Below the pieces are notes generated by a model that was not told where the DNA came from, searched no databases, and saw only the letters and a list, made by a program, of their open reading frames with translations. Shown in pieces: positions 33,946 through 43,210 of a DNA stretch of 64,000 nt. A program made the position numbers and the translations under genes. Origin of the DNA: Ceratotherium simum simum (lineage: Eukaryota; Chordata; Mammalia; Perissodactyla; Rhinocerotidae); NCBI RefSeq assembly GCF_000283155.1, contig NW_004454207.1:10102354-10166353 (forward strand), read 5' to 3'. Position 1 is the first letter of the stretch, and each line of letters begins with the position of its first letter.

Positions 33946-34850
33946 ACCCTTAAAAAACCAACAACCCAATAGAAAGTAGGCAAAAGTTGTAAAGATACAT
34001 TTTACCAGACGAATAAACATGAAAACATGTGAAAAACAGCTCCTCCTCAAGAAAATACAACCATGAGCCACAAGGATAAACTATTTCATATCCAACATCG
34101 GGAAAAATTAAATGTCTGACACACCAGTGTTCGCAAACGAAATGGAGAAAAGACAGATGTTATACTCTGTTAGTTGAAATATAAATTGATGCTGTCACTT
34201 TGAAAAATAACTTGACATTCTCTGGTAAAGTGGAAGGTACACATACCCTATAACCCAACAATTCCACGAGTACATATTTCAACAGAGAAACTCTTATAAA
34301 TTTGTATAAGGAAACGTGTAACGAAGTTCTTAACAACATTGTAATAGATAATTAAAATGTTTTTACAGTAAAATGAATAAATTTATTATGATATACTCAT
34401 ACAATGGAATGAACCACTACCATATACATGAACTCGGGTCAATCTAAAAAAACAAATGTCATTGAATGAAGAAAAGCAAGATGCAAAAGGATACGAAGGA
34501 AGTTATTATTTACTCAAAGTTCCAAAACCAGTAAAAGTAAACATATATTTTTCATGAGTTTATGTATGTATATAGTAAAACTGTAAAGAAAAGTAGATGA
34601 ATGAGAAACTCAAAATTCCTAGTAGTGGTTACTTCTGGTTAGGGTGGTTGGTGAATAGGGGTCGTGTTCAAAAAAGAGTAGAGATAGGGATCCAAAGTAC
34701 CGGTAATGATATTTCTTAAGTTGGGAGGTCAATACACTGGTGTTCATTTTACTATAATTCTTTAGGACTTATAAATACATTGTATATATTCTTTTAATAT
34801 TATAATATGTTTTATGATAAAAGTATATTTTAAAAATCTATTGAGTTGTT
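33946..34850 (+). mobile_element. Right part of the older L1 (ORF2 end and 3' UTR)
   Basis: Resumes the L1 interrupted at 26658 with CCAACAACCCAATAGAAAGT. It continues through the ORF2 C-terminal region (CCCAACAATTCCACGAGTAC, CATACAATGGAATGAACC) to a diverged 3' UTR with GGTTACTTCTGGTTAGG. No open frame. Confidence 0.78.
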
Positions 34851-36240
34851 TAGAAATAAATTTAATAAGTGCTGTGCAGGATCAACATAAGAAAACCAAA
34901 ACTGCAGCGGGACATAAGAAGGACTCAACAAATGGAAAGTCACACTTTTTCCTAGGTAGAAAGGTACAACAATAAAAATATATTAATTCTTACCATAAAA
35001 CTCTAAGCACTTAACAAAACCCAATCCCAAACCCCAAACAATTATAAAATACATCTAGAAAAATAAACTTGTGAAAATAACCAGAAATTTTCTAATTTTC
35101 ATAATAATAATAATAATAATAAAATACATAAGGATATACTTATCCTGTCAAAATATAAAATTTAATATATCCCTTGGTAATTAAAATAGCATGTTATTGA
35201 TTTAGGAATAGACCAAGAGATAAAACGAATAATTTGCTTAGGCCTAATATCTCTAAGAATTAAACACATAAAAATGATGGAATTTCAAGCCTATAGGGAA
35301 AACACGAATTGTTCAATAAATGGAGTTGGAACTGGCTAGCCAAGTAGAAAAGAAAAATACATGTTCAAAACAGTCCTTACACTGAAATAAACAACGTGAA
35401 TAAAATATTTAGATGTAAAATATAAAATATAAAAATACTAGAAGAAATTATAGAAGAGCTTTCTAATCTTGAGGTGATGCTAATATGACACAAAAGCCAG
35501 AAACAATTTTTTAAAACACTGATTATCTGACTACAGAAAACTGTGACTATGAGTTTAAAAGAGAAACAAGAAACAGAGTAAAATATCTGTAACATGTATG
35601 GAAAAAAAGTATTTCTGCAAAAAATAATAAGGAAACAGGAATGACAGCCAATAATAAATTGGGCAAAAGACGTAAACAGGTAACTCACCAGAGAAATTGA
35701 AAATCTACTATAAAATCACACCAATAATAAACAACAAACTAAACTCAGAGTCTTCTTTTATTTACCAGATTAGCCAAAATTAAAATGTGTAATGATACCC
35801 AGTCATGACAAGGGTATGGAGAATCAGGCACTCTCAGACACTGTTGTTACGGGTGTAAATTGGTACAAGTGTTTGGCAGTAATTCAGAATTTTCTATTAA
35901 ACTGTAAAATATGTATCGCTCATGACCCAGTAATTCCACTTTTAGAAATTTATTCTATAAAACTCGTGTGCAAGTACATAAAAATATGTATAATATATAT
36001 TGCAGCATTGTTGTGATAGTGATGTTATAACGAACCTAAATGTCCCTTAACGGAAAGGGGTAAATAAGTTATGAAACATCCATATAATGGAATATTGTAC
36101 CACCATTAAAAAGAATGAGGTATAGCTACATGTACTGATATGGAAAGCTGTCCATGAAATATTGTAAATTGCACCTATATATGTATTATATGCACCTGTA
36201 AATGCTAAATACTATATACATACATATGTATACGAAGTTA
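34851..36240 (+). mobile_element. Another decayed L1 3' segment
   Basis: It starts in ORF2-like sequence (TTTAGAAATAAATTTAATAA) and repeats the L1 3' order: GCAAAAGACGTAAACAGGTA, TCATGACAAGGGTATGGAGA, GTAATTCCACTTTTAGAAAT, CATCCATATAATGGAATATT. It therefore duplicates positions already present in 33946-34850 and must be a separate copy. It includes (AAT)n at 35101-35121. Confidence 0.72.
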
Positions 36241-36244
36241 GGCT

Positions 36245-36480
36245 GTTCAGAACTGCAACAACAATCTTGCCTCCATGGAGGGAAGACAGAATCTCAGGAA
36301 AACCAAATCAGAAAAAAAGTATATCATTGAGCCACTGAAGTGTGGAAAAATCTCATCTCCACACTTCTGGCTATATGGGATAATAAACATCTTAATTGTT
36401 TAAGTCAGTTTTAGTTGAGTCTTCTGCTACTTAGCCAGAAAATTCCTAACCCTCACGGCTGGGTTATCAACACAACTGTA
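36245..36480. mobile_element. Possible LTR 3' fragment (MaLR-like)
   Basis: CATTGAGCCACTGAAG, then GGGATAATAAACATCTTAAT with TGTTTAAGTCAGTTTTAGTT and CTTCTGCTACTTAGCC resembles the polyadenylation end of MaLR-type LTRs. Short and diverged. Confidence 0.4.
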
Positions 36481-36884
36481 AACCAGTGACATGATGATTT
36501 AAAATTAATTGATGAGATATTTTGTTGTTACATACACATGGCCTCAGAAGCTTTCCAGAGGAAGGAACTCCAAGGGACAGAACAGAGAATGAATTCTACT
36601 TGCATCTTTCGTTGTTTATTTTCATGAGAACAAGATTAAATTAAGACAAATCGCTTTGATTCAGACATCAAGTAACATAATTCATATTATAAATATAAAT
36701 TTTAAAACATGAAGAGTTATTACTTCTAAAATACAAGTAAAAATTACTTGTATTATTTGTTGAAAGGGATAAAAACTTTAGGAGGTATTTTTCCTTTCAA
36801 ATTCATTTTGCTCAACACTGCACATCAAACTTTATTTATATTAGTGATATTCTGAAATCTATATGTCCCATCTTGGGTCCCCCC
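36481..36884. other. Unassigned sequence
   Basis: AT-rich. No gene or recognised repeat. Confidence 0.5.
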
Positions 36885-37060
36885 AAAAAGCAGAGTCTGA
36901 CACAAGGGCTTACATTCAGGTGGTTTACTTTGGGGATAAGGAAGGAAGGAAAGCCAATCAAAGAGTGCCTTATTGAGCTAGGTAGTGCTGTGGATAACGG
37001 GCTCAAATCCACTGGGAATCCTGCCAGGAAACCTGTAGAATGCACCTAAGATTTGCGTCT
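36885..37060. repeat. Probable old dispersed repeat related to 18125-18540
   Basis: AAAGCAGAGTCTGACACAAG, then GGTGGTTTACTTTGGGGATA, CACTGGGAATCCTGCCAGGA and ACCTGTAGAATGCACC look like a repeat with GC content above the flanks. It shares the AGCAGAG(C/T)CTGA and GTG(G/A)TTTA(C/T)T motifs with the 18.1 kb segment. Family not recognised. Confidence 0.4.
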
Positions 37061-38278
37061 CCAAGGCCTTCTTGAGACTTCACTTCCTTCAACTGCAAAA
37101 TGAGAATTTGTTCTTTTCATGAATTCTAAAATCACATACAGCTCTAAAATTTGTATTTATATACAAACACAAATGCTGCTTTGATCACCAAAAACAATAC
37201 ACCAAAATTCATACTGTAAGCATGAGTAATTTTATTCATGTATTTTGAAATATATGCCAAACTCCTAGAACATTGTTGCATATAATAATGCACAATGGGA
37301 AATGCAGTAGGAAAAAAAAAAAACCTTCAACTTATCGGGTTTTGTTTTTGTTTTTTCTATTTTATTATAAAGAATCTGCTCTGCACAGACAGTGCTGAGA
37401 AATAAACCCAAATGACTGAAGTTATAGCTGAGAATAGCTGATCTTTCAGTTGAGAATATTTGGGATATTTTCACTCTGCCAATAAATATTTCATTATATT
37501 TTAGCTATAAATTGATTCAGTCATAATAACTATGTGGAATCAAAAGAAAAGAGGAGAAATAAAAACTGCTATTATCTAAAACAAGAGTTTGCTAGAGTGA
37601 TTTAAAAAAACAGTAATTTCAAAGAAGCTTTACCGCAACTAACATTAAAGTATTTGGAATTGTTTATTCCAGCTTTTTACAATTGCTTTCTTTTTACGTA
37701 TATGTCACATCATGATTTAATTATTTTAATCCAATGTTACATGTTCATTTTAACTTGCTTTAGTACTTACCACACTAAATGGGCATTTATTATATTTTTA
37801 TAGGTTAGAGTAATAGTATAATGTCTTCTAATGTATTCAACTCTATATCTAAAAATGGTAAAGTTTTTTATTAATATGCTTATGAAATTTCCCCTTTTCT
37901 AAGAAACATAAAATAGTTGATATATTTTCCCTACATTTTTGGTAATTACCTTTATATTCGCAATTAACAATGACCTAAGGGAAAATTTAAAGCACTTTGA
38001 TTTTATTTTTACATTTGAATAATGAAAGAAATTTCACAATGCATAATATCATTTGTATGGTAAGAATTTATCATATTATCTGATGGTTTTGAGTCATGTT
38101 TATATGTCTGTTAAGATTCAAAAACCATGTTCCATATTTCTGAGATTTTAATTTTCTCTAATGATAACTGCTCCTATATTTTAATTATTGAATGAAAATC
38201 TGTAAAATAATCTCTCTAAAACTAGCCAAGCAGGTTTTATGTACTCTCTGTATACTTATGCTGTAACCATCCTATTTA
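37061..38278. other. Unassigned AT-rich sequence
   Basis: About 1.2 kb, more than two-thirds A/T by eye. No gene or recognised repeat. Confidence 0.5.
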
Positions 38279-38294
38279 TCTCTGATTGTAATTG

Positions 38295-38488
38295 TTTATT
38301 TATTTATTTTTCCCCAAAGCCCCAGTAGATAGTTGTATGTCGTAGTTGCACATCCTTCTAGTTGCTGTATGTGGGACGCGGCCTCAGCATGGCCGGAGAA
38401 GCGGTGTGTCGGTGCGCGCCCGGGATCCGAACCCTGGCCGCCAGTAGCGGAGCACGTGCACTTAACCGCTAAGCCACGGGGCCGGCCC
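38295..38488 (-). mobile_element. ERE-type SINE (tail B), antisense
   Basis: The left end is the AAATAAA-type tail in reverse complement (TTTATTTATTTATTTTTCCC), followed by AAAGCCCCAGTAGATAGTTG. The right end is the head (CCACGGGGCCGGCC). TSD TCTCTGATTGTAATTG (16 bp) at 38279-38294 and 38489-38504 is perfect. It retains many CpGs (GACGCGGCC, GGCCGGAGAAGCGG), consistent with recent insertion. Confidence 0.95.
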
Positions 38489-38504
38489 TCTCTGATTGTA
38501 ATTG

Positions 38505-39540
38505 ATTCTTTTCCAAATCACCTTGGAACTTAGTGGACATTTTCTGTATTATAGGTAAGGCCTGAGTAGCATGGCCTAAAAAGTATTTTACTCTAATATG
38601 AGCAGTCTTTGCAGAGTTCATGGTTTGTTAATATCACATGAAATTCTCTAATGTGAACAGAGAATGTATACTAGTACATGGATACTTCACTTTTGAAGGT
38701 GGGTGTAAATCTTCTGTTAAGCAATGGAATGAACAAAAGAATTATCTGTTCACTGTGGTGTGTCTCACAACATTTTGCCCCTATTAAAGCCCTTTCCCAG
38801 TGTTAATCCCTTCATAATCCATAAGGTAACACAAAGCAGTCTGTGTTTTTGTGTGCCGTTCAAAGGGCTTCATAACTGAACTCATAACAGAACTCAGAAT
38901 TCTGGCTGAATTACTTTCATTTTACTGTAGATCTGTGTTTTGGAGAAGTGTCATCCAGGGAATTCTGAAAAACAGCACAAGTGTGAAACAAGAATTTGCA
39001 TCTCATCAAGAATTTGGGATTTTATATGAATTGTTTCTGACAAATGTTTGGCAGGCGAATATTCATATGTGAAGGTTAGGCGGGGTCATGAAAGGAAAAC
39101 AGCTGTGCTAGAAACCTCTTAGTCTCTAAACCACTGGAAAAACATAGAAGTATTTAGACTTTTAGCAACTCACTTCACAGCTTTATACAAATCAACACTC
39201 GTACAATCTAGGGTCTGAAAAAATGGACACATTCCTGGAAGTTTCTCTTTTTATCATGTCACTTTTTCAACCAGAATAAATCTATTTATGTAGTTCCCTA
39301 ATTTTCTTTTTACTTCCTCATCCTATCTCAAATAATCCTGAATTATCCAATAAACAAATTAAGTATATGCTAGGACACCAATACACAGCAGCATCCAAAA
39401 ACTCTTTATGAAAGAATGTGATATTTGATATCTGGCCCCCACTTTAAAGTAGAATTGGCAAAGTTACAATTTAGATGGAATTTCTTTTTACTTATTTATG
39501 AGAGTGGGACACCATACTCTTGTTTGTTTAGGGCCTCTAA
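38505..39540. other. Unassigned intergenic sequence
   Basis: A 73-codon frame at 38851-39072 has no recognisable similarity. No gene or named repeat seen. Confidence 0.5.
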
Positions 39541-39544
39541 TTGT

Positions 39545-40640
39545 TGTCTTCTATTTAATGTTTTATTATAGAAATTTCCAAACACATGCAAAAGTAGAGA
39601 GAATAGTATAATGAACCCTTATATACCCATCACCCAGCTTTAACAATCTATCTCTTGACAAGTATTTCATCTATACTTCCACCCACTCTCACTCCCCACC
39701 CACCATTATTCTGCAACAAATCTCAGACATTATATCATTATATTTGTAAGCATTTAACTGTGTATCTCTAAAATAGATGTTTTTGAAAAATTCAAATATT
39801 CAGAAAAATTATAAAAATAGCACAATGAGGGGCTGGCCCGGTGGTGCAAGCGGTTGAGTGCTCGTGCTCCGCTGCGGTGGCCTGGGGTTCGCAGGTTCGG
39901 ATCCAGGCGTGCACCAATGCACCGCTCCAACTCACCGCTTGGCGGGCCATGCTGTGCCAGCGTCCCACATAAAGTGGAGGAAGATGGGCACGGATGTTAG
40001 CCCAGGGCCAGTCTTCCTCAGCAAAAAAAGAGGAGGATTGGCAGATGTTAGCACATCTTCCTTAGAAATCTTCCTTAGAAAAAAAAAAACATAGCTCAAT
40101 GAAACCTGTACTTTACCAAGATTACCAACTGCTAACATTTTTGCCGTATTTGCTTTATCTTTTTCTATATAGTATATAAATACATGTGTAAGCATATTCC
40201 AATTATTTTCTGCTGAGTCACGTAATAGCTTAAATTGCAGATATCATGACCCTTCATCCTGAAATATTTCAGCATGTATCTCTTAAGAATAAGGATACTC
40301 TCTTACATAACCATATTACAATTATCAAATTCATTATCATAACATTGATACAACACTATTGTTTAATACATAGTCCACATTCAAATTTCTCCAATGATCC
40401 CAACAATGCCCTTCACAGTACATATTTTCAATCTGGGATCCAATGCAGTGGATCTAAACGTAATCATATCTCTTTAATCTCCTTTAATCTGAAACAATTC
40501 CTGGGTCTTTTTTATTTTTCGTGATATTGACATTTTTGAAAACTATAGATCAATTGTTTTGTGGAATGTTCCTCAATTGTCTTAATATAGCCCTGACATC
40601 AACCATCTCTACCTCTACTCTCTAGGCCTTTGACTTCTTT
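39545..40640. mobile_element. Old L1M-related dispersed repeat, split by a SINE
   Basis: TAGAGAGAATAGTATAATGA with ACCC, TACCCATCACCCAGCTTTAA, AACAAATCTCAGACATTATA and TTTCAGCATGTATCTCTTAA form a well-known mammalian dispersed pattern, which I associate with the L1M group. The pattern continues on both sides of the SINE at 39829-40090. Orientation and subfamily not assigned. Confidence 0.5.
39829..40090 (+). mobile_element. ERE-type SINE (tail A) with a duplicated tail block
   Basis: Head GGGGCTGGCCCGGTGGTGCA. TSD ATAGCACAATGA (39817-39828) and ATAGCTCAATGA (40091-40102) differ by one base. Near the 3' end a 13 bp block (ATCTTCCTTAGAA) occurs twice in a row (about 40055-40080), replacing the usual GGGCTGATCTTCCTCA ending. 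Confidence 0.93.
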
Positions 40641-40975
40641 TGGGTTTGTGGATGCCACAGAGACAGCTGAAGGTGTCTTCACTTAGAATCTCTCTTTGAT
40701 TTAAGATAAATTAAGTGTGTTTGGATTTATAGGAAAGCAGAAGAGCAATGCGGAGAAGGAAACAGGAGTGGACATTGTTAAGCATAGGCTCCAAGTCATT
40801 AAGATTCAAACACTTAACATTTTCATTACAAGCTTTTTCAATTGCTTCTTTCTGTTACTATTTTTAGAACCTCACTTGACAAGTGCTCCAAGTAGAACAT
40901 CTTAATAAGCAAACATGTGTATCTGATGAGATTTGGTGAGCAAGCTGAGACCATTGCTGTAACACACTAGTTGGC
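40641..40975. other. Unassigned sequence
   Basis: No gene or recognised repeat. Confidence 0.45.
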
Positions 40976-41190
40976 TTTCTATTTGCCTTAGGTCCTGTCT
41001 TGGCCTCTTAAATCCATCCTGCCACTGCGGTCAGAGGAACCTATTTTAAAAACACAATGACTACGCTATTCCCCTGCTAAAAAGTCACCAATGAGATAAA
41101 GTTCAAGTTCCAGGGCATGGCACAAAAAGTCTTCCATGACCTGATAGATTCTAACTACCACTCCAGTTTCTCATATTTATTTCTGAGCTT
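40976..41190 (+). mobile_element. L2 LINE 3' fragment
   Basis: The order matches L2: GGCCTCTTAAATCCATCCTG region, ACTACGCTATTCCCCTGCTA with AAAAGTCACCAATG, AAAGTTCAAGTTCCAGGGCA, AAAGTCTTCCATGACCTGAT. The corresponding L2 blocks are TGTCACTCCCCTGCTTAAAA, AAATCCAAACTCCTTACCAT and AAGGCCCTGCATGATCTGGC. No coding capacity left. Confidence 0.75.
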
Positions 41191-41284
41191 CCCAAAGAGG
41201 AATATGTATATGCCGGGAGGTATGGAACAGTATGCCAGAGGGATCAGTATAGTGCAGTTTCCTAGAACTTCAACATTACACAAT

Positions 41285-41425
41285 GGTAAGGAATTGTGGC
41301 AGACTGTATTTTCCAAAGATCGCTGCCAGAATATATCTCATCCCACACACTCTTCTTAAAGGTGAAAGTTGACAATCCTCCCATCAAGAGATAGGCTCTA
41401 CATTCCCTTCTCTTGAAAGAAACGA
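41285..41425 (+). mobile_element. Possible MaLR-type LTR fragment
   Basis: TGTGGCAGACTGTATTTTCC with AAAGAT, CTCATCCCACACACTCTTCT, then CCTCCCATCAAGAGATAGGC and TACATTCCCTTCTCTTGAA resembles the 5' part of a MaLR-type LTR. It fades before 41425. Confidence 0.45.
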
Positions 41426-41719
41426 TTGTGTGTGTGTGTGAATACTTGCATCAGTGCCAACCATGGCATAAAAAACTTCATCTTTCAGAACTGTCATACC
41501 TAGAAACTTGGTAAATCCAATTATGATTCCAGACCACTAGTTTTCAATGTGGGATTCATACATCCCAGGGGATTTGCAAGGCCTTTCACTAGAATATGGG
41601 GAAAAAATATTAGAACTTGAAACTTCCTTTTATATTATCTTTTTTATCCTCATACATCTTTAATTTATATTTTATATGTTTTAAAATATATAGCTGTATA
41701 TATTTTAAATATATACTGT

Positions 41720-42040
41720 ATACACTGTAGCCATTAGCCACACATGGTTATTAAACACTTGAAACATGGCTAGACAGAATTGAGATGCTGAAAGCTTAAG
41801 ATATATACCAGATTTCAAAGACTTAATATTAAAAAATATAAAATATCTCATTATAATTTCTATATTGATGTCATGTTGAAATGACAATATTTTGATATAT
41901 TGGCTTAATTAAAACACATTATTAAAATTAATTCCATTTGTTTCTTTTTATTTTTTTAATTTGGCTACTAGAAAATTTAAAATTACATATGTGGCTCTCA
42001 TTTGTGGCTCATACTATATTTCTATTTGACAATGCTGACA
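41720..42040 (+). mobile_element. hAT-Charlie-like nonautonomous DNA transposon
   Basis: GTAGCCATTAGCCACACATG with GTTATTAAACACTTGAAACA opens it. It ends with GGCTACTAGAAAATTTAAAA, TTACATATGTGGCTC and TTTCTATTTGACAATGCTG, imperfectly inverted relative to the opening as in MER33-type Charlie elements (TGTCCAATAGAA ... GTGGCTAGTGGCTAC). No transposase sequence. Family name not assigned. Confidence 0.65.
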
Positions 42041-42414
42041 TATAGTTTTACAGTAATGAAATATGTAAGTTTTAAACTAATAAACCTGTATTGGGGAGAT
42101 GAATGTTTACATGTTTTTATAATGATAGGAGTGGGCAATTAGAAACCTTTGGAGAATGCTGATCTAGAAAGCCAATTTGGAAATCCATTTTAAATAACGT
42201 AGGACATAAGGTACCAAAAGGAAAGAAGCATGCACCTTCATCCTTTCACCTTTCCTCCTCACAAGTCCTCCCAAAATATTCATTATTCTCCAAATCAATA
42301 CTCTCCTCCTAGGAGGTCCCAGTCTGCACTGCTCTCTACTCTACAGTTTGCTCAATGTACCCTACTGGCAACGCTGCTAGCATGGGACTTTCTCACTAAC
42401 CATCTACCCCATTC
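42041..42414. other. Unassigned sequence
   Basis: No gene or recognised repeat. Confidence 0.45.
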
Positions 42415-42430
42415 AAAAGTTGCTCTCTCA

Positions 42431-42686
42431 GGGGCCGGCCCGGTGGTGTAAGCGGTTAAGTGCGCGCGATCCACTGCGGCGGCCCTGGCTTCGCCAGTTG
42501 GAATCCCGGGCGCACACCGATGCACCACTTGGCAGGCCATGCTGTGGTGGTGTCCCATATAAAGTAGAGGAAGATGGTATAAAATGGAGGAAAATGGGCA
42601 TGGATGTTGGCCCACGGCCAGTCTTCCTCAGCAAAAAGAGGAGGTGGCAGCTGTTAGCTCAGGGCAGGTCTTCCTCAAAAAAAAAA
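42431..42686 (+). mobile_element. ERE-type SINE (tail A) with internal duplication
   Basis: Head GGGGCCGGCCCGGTGGTGTA. TSD AAAAGTTGCTCTCTCA at 42415-42430 and 42687-42702 is perfect. The body has a short duplication: AAAGTAGAGGAAGATGG is followed by an extra AAATGGAGGAAAATGGG block (about 42561-42600). Confidence 0.95.
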
Positions 42687-42702
42687 AAAAGTTGCTCTCT
42701 CA

Positions 42703-42941
42703 GAGTATTATGTTAAGCGAAATTTAAGTCAGACAGAGAAAGACAAACACTATGTGATTTCACTCATATGTGGAAGATAAACTAACACACGGACAAAGAG
42801 AACAGCTTAGTGGTTACCAGAGAGGAAGCAGGTGGGGGGGTGGGCACAAAGGGTGAAGGGGTATGTTTATATGTTGACTGACAAATAATAATGCACAACT
42901 GAAATTTCACAATGTTATAAACTATTATGACCTCAATAAAA
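42703..42941 (+). mobile_element. 5'-truncated L1 3' end
   Basis: About 240 bp. It contains AAGTCAGACAGAGAAAGACA, TTTCACTCATATGTGG, ACTGAAATTTCACAATGTTA with TAAACTATTATGACCTCAAT and an A tail, the standard end of younger ungulate-type L1s. It is flanked on the left by the second SINE TSD copy (42687-42702) and on the right by AAAAGTTCTCTCA (42942-42954), so it shares the SINE target site. Confidence 0.85.
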
Positions 42942-42954
42942 AAAAGTTCTCTCA

Positions 42955-43210
42955 GGTGGTCTCAGGTCAGGACTGGCTATACATTTGTGGGGCTCAAAGC
43001 AAAAGGAAAATGCAGGGCCCCTTGTTCAAAAATTATTAAGCATTTCAAAAAAGCAAAATCGGAGCATTAAACTAAGTGCAGGGCCCTTCTAAATCCCTGG
43101 CCCTGCGCAACTGCACAGGTCACATGCCCGTCAAGCTGACCCTGCCTCAGGTCATGTACCTTCTCAGAGCCTCCAGGTGTTCTTAGTTCTTTCATACCCC
43201 TGGATAATTA
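42955..43210. repeat. Probable dispersed repeat, family not recognised
   Basis: GC-richer than its surroundings. GCAGGGCCCCTTGTTCAAAA and GTGCAGGGCCCTTCTAAATC repeat a CAGGGCCC core, and CCTGCGCAACTGCACAGGTC forms a short dyad. The pattern is familiar as an old mammalian repeat but I cannot name it. Confidence 0.4.

Noticed and set aside
38851..39072. 73-codon frame as a candidate exon
   Set aside because: No homology I can recognise and no conserved pattern. Acceptor and donor sites could not be supported.
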